In this document: piece after piece, positions 10,857 through 21,328 of the stretch
Layout: each line of letters opens with the position of its first letter
Numbering within the stretch: position 1 is the stretch's first letter
The notes under the pieces: generated by a model
Seen by the model: only the letters and a program-made list of their open reading frames with translations
Database searches by the model: none
What the model was told of the DNA's origin: nothing
Origin: Centrapalus pauciflorus
Taxonomy: Eukaryota > Streptophyta > Magnoliopsida > Asterales > Asteraceae
Length of the DNA: 64,000 bases
Assembly (NCBI GenBank): GCA_020465985.1
Contig: JAANYP010002854.1
Coordinates: 248,001 to 312,000 of the forward strand
Reading direction: 5' to 3'
Translations under genes and position numbers: made by a program

Positions 10857-12680
10857 TCACTCCAATGGTGGTGGTCCTTCAAACATTTTTTCAAGTTCAT
10901 CCCTCGTCTCCTCCAGATCTTGAATTTCAACTCCGAGGATCATAAACTTGGGATCTTGAAGTTCAACTCTCTCATAAAAGCCTCTGAGCTGGTCCCAGAC
11001 GGCTGCTCTCCACCTGCTGGATTGCCTGAATGATGTTGCAAGTCTAAAGGCTGCGAGCTGTCTCAGATCCACCTTGTAGAGATCTGATACTCTCTGAAAG
11101 CACTTTTTCTGTGTTAGGGGATCTACAAAAAATGCCCCCAACTCAGGTTCTTCAATTACTTTGCCTTCTTCAAACTCTACTCTACTGGGCAGGCTGTAGT
11201 CAATTCCTTTCATTTCAACAGGATAATCACCTTGTTCAATCAAGATGAGGAGTTCCTCCAGCTCAGAATCCTTTTTGGTCCTCCTGGCCTTTATCTTAGG
11301 GTAAGTCACAGAGACACCCTCACTTAATTCTTTTGAGATCAGGCCAAGATCTTTCACTCTCTCCATCAGCTTCTTAAGATATGCCCTGATAGTCTTAATC
11401 CGTTTCAGACTTAGACTGGCTCAGGGCAACTGCCAACTCAACCCATTCCCTGTACCACATCTGTGCAACATTAGTGTAGTCGTAAGTTTCTAGTTCTGGG
11501 CCTGTTGCACCCATCCTGGTTATTTTCAATTTCCACTGTTTGCCTTTTCTTGATGTGGGGACAACTTTGACAATGCTTTCTTTACCAGTCTTCTATCAGC
11601 AACATCATGGAACTTCTTCCTTACCAAGTTGTCAAAATGGAACTGGGCCCTTGCAGAGGATGCTTGCTTTGGTTTGGTCACAGAGACCAGAGCACCCTTT
11701 TCCTGTACACTTTCCTTCTCAACAGCTGACTCTCTAGCAGCTTCCAGCAGTTTTCTCTGTACATCCAAAGAAGGCATTTTGGTTTTGCTAGCCTCTTTGA
11801 ATGCAAGAGATATGGCAGCTTTGGCAGAGGCTTCTTTTTTTCTCATTATTTCCACGGTTTTAAGCTGTTCATCTCTGAGCTCATAGTATTTTTCAATTGG
11901 AACACCCATTTCTTTAGCCCTGGCTTTGTCAAATTTTAGCTCTGCTGCTCTCTGGCGGTCAGGATCAACCACTGCTTTTTCTTTTCCTTTAGTTGTTGTA
12001 GTAGTAACAGCTTCAGGAATGTTTTCCTCTTCTTCTACTTCCTCCAGAATGAGATGCCTCCTTCTGCTGCTTGGCCTGTCCTCAGGAATGAATTCTTCCC
12101 CCTTAGACTGTGCAGGGTTTGGAGATTCAACCTGAGTGGGCTGAGCAGCTTCAGGCTGATGAGAGGCACCCTCAGTTGGACCAGTACCTGTTCCAGATGC
12201 ACCTGCTGTCTGACCAGTAGATGCTGATTTCTCCTTAGGAGAAGAAGTTTTCTCCCCCTTAGACTTGGTCTTAGAGGCAGACAACTTCTCCCCCTTTGAA
12301 GAAGATGGACCAACACCTTCAACAACTGGTCTGCCTGAAGAAACAAATTCAGCAGGCTTTGCAGCAGTTTTGGCAGCAGGTTTGGGACCAACTAGGTTGT
12401 GCACTAAGAAAGCCAGGTTGTCATTCACCTCTGCAAGTTGGGAAAGACTGGTTTGGATAGAAGAGGATTAGGAATCAGCAAGAGAGGTCAGCCTAAGAAT
12501 ATTTTCTCTATCAGAGGCTGTGAATAGCAAACATTGAAGCTGTAGTTGTCCATCCAGATTCTCTAAATAGAGCATCATTCTGCACTTCCAGCCAGAGAAG
12601 TTCCGATGATTGAACTTTGGGGGTTTGGCCATTGACTCATTTTCATAGTAAGAGTAGGAATTTGCAGCACTGTTGCCCAT
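10857..12680 (-). pseudogene. C1 fused remnant: gag start joined to C-terminal half of 3' ORF
   Basis: On the minus strand an ATG at 12680 opens the SIRE-type Gag start (MGNSAAN...KPPKF...FSGWKCRMMLYLENLD). Near 12530-12550 it runs straight into sequence matching residues about 832 onward of the C2 3' ORF (LLFTASDRENI). Everything between, including all of pol, is deleted. An in-frame TAA follows at 12468-12470. The open piece 12428-11526 carries the Lys/Ser/Glu-rich linker and helical region. A frameshifted stretch (11525-11367) leads to the open piece 11366-10857, which matches the C-terminus of the C2 protein (EPELGAFFVDPLTQKKCFQR) and carries about 48 extra codons. It is not functional as it stands. 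Confidence 0.82.
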
Positions 12681-12728
12681 GGGAAAGTAGGGAGAATAAG
12701 AGATATAGAGATGACACACACACTCAAC

Positions 12729-12743
12729 CTGTCTCTGATACCA
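12729..12743 (-). other. C1 primer-binding site
   Basis: On the minus strand TGGTATCAGAGACAG begins two bases after the LTR end and matches the 3' end of initiator tRNA-Met for the first 12 bases. Confidence 0.8.
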
Positions 12744-12745
12744 GT

Positions 12746-13855
12746 TGTAGGTCCCAAAAGGTTTCCCAAGTGTATAATTCTAAGCTGTAGAGTGGGGTGA
12801 ATACAACTATTTAAAAACTTAACAATCTTTTCTCAATGTTTGTGTATATTATTAACAAGTTTTAATTACAAACAAGCTTGAATGCAGAAATGTTCAAGCT
12901 GAGATGACAGATACAACAGTTGTTCAGCTAATCTAAGACACACTCAGATTAGACACAATGCCTACACTCACTTAGATGCACTCACTATTTTTACAAGACT
13001 CAGATGGACAACTTAAGCATAAAACAACTTAGACAGACTCTACTGTTTTATATAAGCATACTTGCATGAATGGAATAACACACTTCAATGCACGTTCTGA
13101 TTTCACACTCTCTTGATATCTCATAATCCTTAGAAGCTTCCTTTTATACTCAAAAGCAGAATCTCAGTGAAGCTTCATCATTGGACAAATGAGATAGTGG
13201 AAAGTCTTTCTAAAAAGACAAAACACCTTTTTGCACGTTCTAATAAAGTATCTTTGTCTTCACATGGCAGAATCTTTGTCTTTTCCTTTTTGTCACTGTT
13301 GCATACGACTTTAACCAAAAGAGGAATGTCAACTTTGCATCTTTCTTCTTTTGCTAATGCCATTTTGATATAAGAAAAGGTCTGTCACTCTTTTCAGATA
13401 TCCGTTTGTCTTCTTGTAACAGAATAGCGTGGGCATGCTGTGCAGTTCTGTTTTCCACTTTGTCTACGACTTGTAAACTGATCTTGTAGCCAAAAATAAT
13501 ACATGAGGACTTGGAAACATATTCCAATAAAGTGTTTAACCTGTTCACAAAGAACAGGTTCTGTTCACAAAGAACAGAACACTTGTAAACTGTCCAAGCT
13601 GCTCAACAGAATAGAGCAGCGTAGACAATTTATGTCCAGCCTGTTCAGCAGACAGAACAGCTTGGACAAACTGCCTTTGTTGCAACGAATGCAACATGGT
13701 AAACAGCTTTGGGCTGATATTGCAAATCACTTTTCAGGTTTCAATAAGGCACAAACAGGCCTTAAATTATACCTTCAAGTGCATCAACAGGTTTGATTAA
13801 AAATCTCCCCCTCAGATGTAGAGCAGGTTTGACAGAGGCCTTTTTGTGCCTAACA
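12746..13855 (-). repeat. C1 5' LTR
   Basis: Partner of 1510-2622. It contains two tandem copies of the dyad CTGTTCACAAAGAACAG (13541-13557 and 13561-13577) upstream (minus sense) of a TATA box near 13140-13150. Confidence 0.9.
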
Positions 13856-14379
13856 AAACTGTCCCCATTGGATGCCGGATGCCGACGTACTTGCATTGTC
13901 GGAACTCCCGTACTTGCTAGGGACAGCCTCGTACTTGCTAGACGCAATACCACTCCGACTTTTATAGGGAACCCTAGACGACCATGGGGTATGTGATTAT
14001 GACACGTTGGGCTGCGAGCATGAGTTATATCCTAGTGGCGGTGTTTAAATCATGTGAGGACGGCAACGGGCCGCCTTCGTGGCGATGATTATGACACGTT
14101 GGGTCACAAGCATGTTTGTTCTCACATTTGAATTGGAGTCATTAGTAGTATGTACTTTCGTAATGTAACGTGCAAATTTGGTAAGGAAACTTTGTAAAGG
14201 CGTTACAACGTGCTACTATGACACGCGTTGGAATCCCCACTTTGACTCGACTATGTCTAGCGGTGTAGTGGATTCCAATATTTGAGTCAGTTCCCTACCT
14301 TGACTCGGCTAGGCCGGGTGGTTTCGGTGGAACATGTGACATTGATAAATGTCGAGAATGATAATAGTCCTCAGTGAGA
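13856..14379 (+). repeat. G1 LTR1, second part
   Basis: It matches 42448-42963 of LTR2. It has two copies of a 21-bp minisatellite (TCCCGTACTTGCTAGGGACAG type, near 13907) where LTR2 and LTR3 have three, plus an insertion near 14010-14040 absent from them. It is interrupted at 14380 by C2. Confidence 0.88.
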
Positions 14380-15295
14380 TGAACAGGCTGGACATAAACT
14401 GTCTACACTGCTCTACACTGGTGAGCAGCTTGGGCACTTTTAAAGTGTTCTGTTCTTTGTGAACAGAACCTGTTCTTTGTGAACAGGCTAAACACTTTAT
14501 GGAATACGTTTCCAAGTCATCATGTATTGTTTTTGACTGCTAGATCAGTTTACAAAGTCGAAGACAAATTGGAAAACAGAACTGCTCAGTCTACCCAAGC
14601 TGTTCTGTAACGTGAAGACAAAAGGTTATTTGAAAAAGGGTGACAGACCTTTTTCTTATATCAAAATAGGCCTTTACAAGGAAGAAAGACGCAAAGTTGA
14701 CATTCCTAAATTAGTTAAAGGCAATGCAACAGTAGACAAAGTAAAAAGACATAAGTTCTGCACATATGAAGTCAAGTCTGCTTTTCAGAAAAGTGCAGAA
14801 AAGGTTATGTTGTCTTTTCAACAAGACTTCTCCTTTTTCATTCCGTCCAATGAAGATGTTTCTCTTAGATCCTCTGAGTGAGTATAAAAGGAAGCTTCTA
14901 AGGACAGAAAGAAGTGGGAAAAAAAGCTAAGTGCTGAAACCAAGAGTGAACGTGCAAGTGTGATTTTCCTGCATGCAAGCCTTCTGTGTAAATCAGTATC
15001 TGTGTGTCTAAGCTGTTTTACATAAGCTGTTCCCTTAAGTCTTGTAATCACAGTGAGTGCTTCTTAGTGAGTGTATTCATTGTATTCTAGTTTGAGTTTG
15101 TCTTAGACTAGTAAACATACTGTTGTATCTGTCATCTCAGCTTGAACTATTCCGCATTCAAGCTTGTTTGTAATTAACAAATTGTTGATAATACATACAA
15201 ACATTGAGAAAATAATGTGTAGTTTTTAAATAGCTGTATTCACCCCCCCTCTACAGCTTAAAGCTATATACTTTGGGAACCTCTCAGGACATACA
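14380..15295 (+). repeat. C2 5' LTR, 5'-truncated
   Basis: It matches 36203-37118; the first 208 bases of the LTR are absent. The junction with G1 shares TGA (14380-14382), consistent with a microhomology deletion. U3 retains the tandem dyads (14450-14486) and TATA box. It ends GGACATACA. Confidence 0.9.
14883..14890 (+). promoter_or_regulatory. C2 LTR TATA box
   Basis: TATAAAAG, identical in the 3' LTR (about 36706) and the solo LTR (about 54146). The LTR promoter of this family probably starts about 30 bases downstream. Confidence 0.75.
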
Positions 15296-15297
15296 AC

Positions 15298-15309
15298 TGG
15301 TATCAGAGC
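15298..15309 (+). other. C2 primer-binding site
   Basis: TGGTATCAGAGC two bases after the LTR, complementary to initiator tRNA-Met. Confidence 0.87.
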
Positions 15310-15356
15310 AGGTTAGAGTGTGTGTCATTCTAGATCTCTCATTCTCCCAAGTTTCC

Positions 15357-18003
15357 ATGGACAACAGTGCTGCAAATTCTTCTTACTATGACAATGGCTC
15401 TATGGGCAAACCTCCAAAATTTAATCATCAAAACTTCTCTGGTTGGAGGTGCAGAATGATGCTCTATTTAGAGAATCTGGATGTGCAACTACCAGAGATA
15501 GTGATGGAGGGTCCCTATGTGCCAACCTCTGGATGCAAAGGCCAGGAACAACCTGTTCATTTCTCTTCCTGATGATGTGTTCAAACAGGTTGAGAAAATG
15601 AAGACAGCAAAAGAGATGTGGGATACTTTGTGTACAGTCTATGATGGACCAACAATCACACTGGACAACAGGATCAACAATCTTGTTAGACAGTATGAAC
15701 TCTTCTTTGCTAAACCAAAGGAGACTCTCACTGAAACCTACACCAGGTTTACTGCCCTAGTGAATGATCTCAAGGCTGTTGGGATCACTAAGGATAGTCT
15801 TACCCTGGTAAATAAATTTCTGGACATTCTACCTGAAGAGTGGAACTACTTCTCAACAATTCTGAGGAACTCAGGTGCTATCAGAAGTATGGATCTGGTC
15901 AATCTGTATGGATCCTTACTGAATGATGAACTGTCAAGGCAACAAAAGAGAAATGCCTTGGAAATGTCCAAAAGAGGTGCAGCCTTTGTGGCTAATGTGA
16001 GACAGCCTGTAAATCAGGTGAGTGATGTGTTCACTCAACTTGATCAACAGGATGATGACAAGGAGGAGGTGTCAGATGAAGAAGATACTGCAGATCTTGC
16101 TGAACAAGATGATGAGCAAATGATAGCTATGCTTGTCAAAAGGTTCAACAAGAAAAGGTTTGGAAGAAACATGCTGCAAGGAAATTCAGGTGCTGGCAAA
16201 AAGAAGGCATTTGATAAATCCAAGGCTGAGTGTTTCAAATGTGGCAAAACTGGTCATATAGCTGCTGACTGTGTGTCAAAAGCTGTTGGTCAGTCATCCA
16301 ACCCATACAAGACAAACAAGGATGATGGTTATAGGGTTAAGTACCTTATGGCCATGGCTAAGCTGAGGAAGTTGGAAAACTCAGTGGGTTCCAACCGCCA
16401 AAAGGGACTTATGGCAGAGACTTGTGATTGGGAGGAATCTGATTCATCATCTGATGAAGAAGACAATCAATGTTTGATGGCCAACACTGATGTCCCATCA
16501 ACAAGCAGTTTCAAACAGGATATGGCTGAAGCTGAAGCTTTCAACAGCTTAGAGAACTGGAATCCCACTATGATGTATAAGGTACAAAATTTTATGGCTT
16601 ACAGTTCTGAAGAAAAAGTTAAAATGTTTGAATATATGCTTGTTGATCTAAAAGCTGCTGTTGAGAAGCATGATGCTTTACTATCTGAAATCTCTAAGCT
16701 TAAAACTGATCTTAAAACTAAATCTAGTAAACTGGACAGTTTCCATAAGTTGGAAACTGAGCTTGATGAATTAAAACACATCAACTCTATTTTACTGGAA
16801 GAAAAGAGAGAAACAGATATAAAGCATGCTAAGCTTCAAAAGATACTTGACTCTTGGTGCCAATCTGCACAAAAAGTCAGCCATTGTATAAGTCAACAGA
16901 TTCCTGCACAAATCCAAGCCTATCTTGGAGGGGATCTTGACACAGCAGCTTCCATTGTTGAGATCAATAATCTGAAAGAAGATTTATCCACTCTTGGTGA
17001 ACTTCCAAACACATTCATTCAAAATGTGAATGGTAAACTAATCTCAACAAATAGGTTTGTCAGGCCTCAAAACACTGACAGCTTGTGTGAATTTAGTTCT
17101 AAAGCTGATATTGGAATTTGTTCTCCATCAAGTCAGCCTGCTAAGTGCTCTGCTGGTTCACACAAGCAAAAGAAAGGAAAACATGTTCAAACTGAAGTTG
17201 TGGATACTAAACCTGTTGACAAAACAGGTTCTGAGTCCAAAGCTGATGGTAAAAAGCGTGTTAATCCTTTTGATGCTAAACACTTTGAAAACAAGTTTTC
17301 AAAAAGTAAGCAGCCTGTTTTCAACAAGGGTAAGTCTCATGTTGAAAACAAAACTGCTGTGATTTCAAATAAGTTTTCAAATCATAGTGGTAAACTGGTT
17401 TCAAATAAGAATAAGCTTTTCAAAACCAGACACAGTGAATATGCTGATAGGCAGCATAAATCACAATTCAGTAGGGGCAAAGGGAAAGCCATTGCTCAAA
17501 CTGAGATAATTGGGAATAAGTTTCCCAAACCTGTGGAAGCTCAAAAGCCAATCAAGCTCCCTGTCTTTGACATCTGTCCTCCTAAAAAGAGGAAAGAAGA
17601 GGCAGCCAAAGCTGTGGCTATTGAACTATCCACTCAAGCTGTTGATTCAACAAAAAGTAATAAAACTGCTAAAACTGCTGAAAGAATCAACAAAAATAAC
17701 TCAGAATGTGTTTCTGAAAGATCTTCTTTCAAAAACCCTAAAAAGAGAAAATGTTACAAATGTGGGAAGAAGACACATCTGGCCAAGGATTGTCCTGAAT
17801 CTGAGGACATGAGGCCTGTTGACTCTGCTGTTTCCACCACAGCTGTTACAAGCAGTGTTGGAAATGTCACAGTCACTGAAAGTGGTATTCAAGCTGATAC
17901 CATTCAAATAGGGAATATTAGTGTGGATATTTCAAGTCCATCAACAAATGTTGATGAAGTAGGAGAACTCATCTCTGTGATGAGTTCCCCTAAAAATGAC
18001 TAA
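15357..18003 (+). pseudogene. gag: C2 Gag, long SIRE-type, one frameshift
   Basis: Translation should start at 15357 (MDNSAAN...KPPKFNHQNFSGWRCRMMLYLENLD). That frame stops at 15570-15572. The homologous sequence resumes in another frame at about 15530 (LDAKARNNLFISLPDD...TAKEMWDTL) and is then open to 18003. A short deletion near 15520-15535 is the likely cause. The second frame has the Copia Gag (UBN2-like) region, a CCHC knuckle (CFKCGKTGHIAADC, about 239 codons after 15517), an acidic segment, a long Lys/Ser-rich linker with a coiled-coil-like stretch, and a second CCHC knuckle about 500 residues later (CYKCGKKTHLAKDC). The very long Gag is typical of SIRE-like elements. Its stop overlaps the start of pol. 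Confidence 0.83.
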
Positions 18004-21000
18004 TAATTCTCTTATCACTCTGCAGGAAAAACAACCTTCCCAGGTTTGGTACTTGGACAGTGGCTGCTCAGGGCACATGACAGGTTGTAAAGAATTGCTG
18101 AGTGAACTCAGGCCTGAAAAAGGGCCAAAAGTCACCTTTGGTGACAATGTACAGGGATCCACTGAGGGATATGGAACTCTTAAAGCTGGTGCTGCAGTGT
18201 TCAAAAGAGTAGCCTATGTGGTTGGGCTAAAACATAACCTTGTTAGCATAAGCCAACTGTGTGATGCTGGCTACAAGGTTAACTTTGATGAGCACCTGGG
18301 TTACATATTGGATTCCCAAGGCAAAGTTGTGCTATGTGCTCAACGAAAGAAAGGTGTATATGTTGTGGATATGCATTCTGCTGACCCCACAACTGAAACC
18401 TGTTTTCTCACAAGAACAAATGCTGATCTGAACTGGCTATGGCACAGAAGACTGTCACATCTGAACTTCAAGAACATCAACAAACTCTGTAAGAAAGAGT
18501 TGGTGACAGGTTTGCCTTCTATGACTTTTGCTAAGGATAGATTATGCACAGCTTGTGAGAAAGGCAAGCAGAGAAAAACATCTTTTAAATCCAAACATAA
18601 TTTTTCTATTGATACTCCACTCTTCTTAATCCACATGGACTTGTTTGGACCTGTTAATGTCCCAAGTCTAGGAGGAAGAAGATACACTCTAGTAATGGTT
18701 GATGAGTTCTCCAGGTACACATGGGTGATTTTTCTAAAGAGCAAAGGAGAGGCTGCTAGAGAAATTATTGGATTTGTCAAAAAGATGGAAATGCTGAACT
18801 CTGCCCGAGTAAAGCAGCTTAGAAGTGATCATGGTACTGAGTTCAGAAACAGTACTCTTGAAGACTTCTGTGAAGAGAAAGGAATCACTCAAAACTTTTC
18901 AGCTGTAAGAACTCCTCAACAAAATGGAGTTGCTGAAAGAAGAAACCGAACTCTCATTGAAGCTGCCAGAACCATGCTGTGTGCATCAGGTTTACCTTCA
19001 TCATTTTGGGCTGAAGCTGTTAACACTGCCTGCTTCACCCAAAACAGATCCTTAGTGGTGAAAAGATTCAACAAGACTCCCTATGAGCTGCTCAAAGGGA
19101 GGAAGCCAAATGTCAGTTATTTCCATGTGTTTGGATGTCCCTGTTTCATTCTGAATCAAAGGGACCAACTGTCAAAGTTTGAACCTAAAGCTGATGAAGG
19201 TGTGTTTGTTGGCTACTCTGCTATCTCCAAAGCCTACAGAGTTTATAACAACAAAAGAAAGGTGATAGATGAATCTATCAATGTCACCTTTGAAGAGTCC
19301 AAGAATGCTTCCACCAAAGCAGTTCCTGAACTGGTTTCAGGAGAACTTAACTTTGATGATCTGATGCATTCAAACAATGAAGAGGACTCAAAAGCTTCCA
19401 CTACACCCAGTGTGGAACCTGTTAATCATGATGGACATGATGATGATTATGTAAATACACCCTGTGTGAATAAATGTACTGACTTAATTACAACTGCATG
19501 TCCAGAACCTATCAATGCTGATTTTCCCAGTTCCTCTGCTGATATGTTCAACAGTGGTCAGACATGTTCAACAAGTGAACAGGCTCAAGACAACAGTGTG
19601 TCTGAAAATCTTGAGAGCTGTTCAACAGGACCTGCTGAAGATGTTAACAACTCAGGTGAATCATCATTGAAAAATGATCCTAAGTGGATCAGGTGTCACC
19701 CCAATGATCAAATAATTGGTGACATCAACAAAGGGATACAAACACGGTGGGACAGCTTAGGGAACTTTTGTATGTTCTCTAGTTTTGTTTCACTGATGGA
19801 GCCAAAGAAGGTTGATGAAGCATTAAAAGATGCCAATTGGATCACTGCCATGCAAGAAGAGCTCAATCAGTTTGAGAGAAACAATGTATGGAAGCTGGTC
19901 CCTGCTCCTAAAGGTAAAACTATAATTGGCACTAAATGGGTCTTCCGGAATAAAATGGATGAGCAAGGTCATGTCATTAGAAATAAGGCAAGACTGGTTG
20001 CTCAGGGCTACAGACAGGAGGAAGGAATTGACTATGATGAAACATTTGCTCCTGTGGCCAGGCTAGAAGCAATTCGTTTGTATCTAGCCTACGCTGCTCA
20101 TAAGAGCATTAAGGTATTTCAAATGGATGTGAAGAGTGCATTTTTGAATGGGAAGCTGCAAGAAGAAGTTTATGTCAAGCAGCCTCCAGGTTTTGAAAAT
20201 GAACAACATCCAGGTTTTGTCTATAAGTTGGACAAAGCTCTCTATGGTCTCAAACAAGCCCCTAGAGCCTGGTATGACACTCTTACTGAGTTCCTTATGA
20301 GCAATGGGTATTCCAGAGGTAAAGTGGATACTACACTGTTCATAAAGAAAGTGAAATCTGACATTATGCTTGTTCAAATTTATGTGGATGACATAATATT
20401 TGGTTCTACTAATGAGCAGTTATGCAAGAATTTTTCACTACTCATGAAATCTAAGTATGAAATGAGTATGATGGGAGAACTAACTTTCTTTTTAGGATTA
20501 CAGGTTAAACAAACCTCAACTGGAATTTTTATAAATCAAAGAAAGTACACTTTAGATCTATTGAAAAAGTTCAAATTTGATCAAAGTTCTCCTATTAAAA
20601 CCCCAATGGCAACAAATGTAAAATTGGATGCTGATGCCAGTGGCAAAGCTGTTTCAGTAACAGCTTACAGAGGCATGATTGGGAGCTTGCTATACTTAAC
20701 TGCTAGTAGACCTGATATTATGTTTGCCACCTGTCTGTGTGCTAGGTTCCAAGCTGATCCAAAGGAATCTCATCTAGCTGCTGTTAAAAGAATCTTCAGA
20801 TACCTGAAGGGTACACCAGGTTTAGGTCTTTGGTATCCCAAAGACTCAAGCCTTGAACTAACAGGCTATTCAGATTCTGATTTTGCAGGCTGCAGGTTAG
20901 ATAGGAAAAGCACAACATGTGGATGTCAACTCCTTGGTGGAAAGTTGATCAGTTGGAGTAGCAAGAAGCAGAACTCAGTGTCCACTTCTACTGCTGAAGC

Positions 21001-21328
21001 TGAGTACATTGCTGCTGGAAGCTGCTGTGGGCAGATTCTGTGGATGCAGCATCAGCTTGAAGACTATGGCCTTGTGTATAGGAAAACTCCTATTCTGTGT
21101 GATAACACAAGTGCCATAGCCATCTCCAACAATCCAGTATTTCATTCAAGAACAAAGCATATTGAAGTCAGACATCACTTCATCAGGGATCACATTCAGA
21201 AAGGTAATGTGGAGGTAAGTTTTATTTCCACAAATGAACAGCTTGCAGACATTTTCACCAAACCTCTGGATGAAACAAGGTTTAATTACCTTGTCAGCAA
21301 GCTGGGCATGTTAAATAAGAGTGACTAA
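17996..21328 (+). CDS. pol: C2 Pol polyprotein (protease, integrase, RT, RNase H)
   Basis: An intact 1110-residue frame. In order: aspartic protease (WYLDSGCSGHMTG, catalytic D21); GAG-pre-integrase zinc segment (LWHRRLSHLNFKNI, about 150); integrase core with D215, D278 and E314, giving the DD35E spacing; Copia RT from about residue 629 (IIGTKWVFRNKMDEQG, KARLVAQGYRQEEGIDYDETFAPV) with catalytic YVDD at 796; RNase H (GYSDSDFAGC about 955, STAEAEYIA) ending in HIRDH and ADIFTKPL motifs. Every catalytic residue I could check is present. It lies +1 relative to gag with an 8-base overlap (ATGACTAA). A stop in the pol frame at 17981-17983 means any frameshift must occur within the last 20 bases of gag. 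Restart at the overlapping ATG is the alternative. Confidence 0.95.
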   Translation: MTNNSLITLQEKQPSQVWYLDSGCSGHMTGCKELLSELRPEKGPKVTFGDNVQGSTEGYGTLKAGAAVFKRVAYVVGLKHNLVSISQLCDAGYKVNFDEHLGYILDSQGKVVLCAQRKKGVYVVDMHSADPTTETCFLTRTNADLNWLWHRRLSHLNFKNINKLCKKELVTGLPSMTFAKDRLCTACEKGKQRKTSFKSKHNFSIDTPLFLIHMDLFGPVNVPSLGGRRYTLVMVDEFSRYTWVIFLKSKGEAAREIIGFVKKMEMLNSARVKQLRSDHGTEFRNSTLEDFCEEKGITQNFSAVRTPQQNGVAERRNRTLIEAARTMLCASGLPSSFWAEAVNTACFTQNRSLVVKRFNKTPYELLKGRKPNVSYFHVFGCPCFILNQRDQLSKFEPKADEGVFVGYSAISKAYRVYNNKRKVIDESINVTFEESKNASTKAVPELVSGELNFDDLMHSNNEEDSKASTTPSVEPVNHDGHDDDYVNTPCVNKCTDLITTACPEPINADFPSSSADMFNSGQTCSTSEQAQDNSVSENLESCSTGPAEDVNNSGESSLKNDPKWIRCHPNDQIIGDINKGIQTRWDSLGNFCMFSSFVSLMEPKKVDEALKDANWITAMQEELNQFERNNVWKLVPAPKGKTIIGTKWVFRNKMDEQGHVIRNKARLVAQGYRQEEGIDYDETFAPVARLEAIRLYLAYAAHKSIKVFQMDVKSAFLNGKLQEEVYVKQPPGFENEQHPGFVYKLDKALYGLKQAPRAWYDTLTEFLMSNGYSRGKVDTTLFIKKVKSDIMLVQIYVDDIIFGSTNEQLCKNFSLLMKSKYEMSMMGELTFFLGLQVKQTSTGIFINQRKYTLDLLKKFKFDQSSPIKTPMATNVKLDADASGKAVSVTAYRGMIGSLLYLTASRPDIMFATCLCARFQADPKESHLAAVKRIFRYLKGTPGLGLWYPKDSSLELTGYSDSDFAGCRLDRKSTTCGCQLLGGKLISWSSKKQNSVSTSTAEAEYIAAGSCCGQILWMQHQLEDYGLVYRKTPILCDNTSAIAISNNPVFHSRTKHIEVRHHFIRDHIQKGNVEVSFISTNEQLADIFTKPLDETRFNYLVSKLGMLNKSD

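Larger units (their letters stand above)
1510..13855 (-). mobile_element. C1: SIRE-like Ty1/Copia deletion derivative
   Basis: Two LTRs (1510-2622 and 12746-13855) in minus orientation flank a primer site (12729-12743), a short gag start fused to the C-terminal half of a 3' ORF, and a polypurine tract next to the left LTR. No pol remains. G2 is inserted between 2765 and 10638. The flanks look like a decayed target duplication (ATTCT left, AAACT right). The paired LTRs differ far more than those of G2, so C1 is older than the element inside it. Confidence 0.85.

Noticed and set aside
11540..12471. Plus-strand frames of 65-85 aa
   Set aside because: Antisense shadows of the C1 minus-strand 3' ORF remnant.
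13541..13577. Resemblance of the dyads to an animal steroid response element (AGAACA...TGTTCT)
   Set aside because: Plants lack such receptors; treated as an unassigned dyad.
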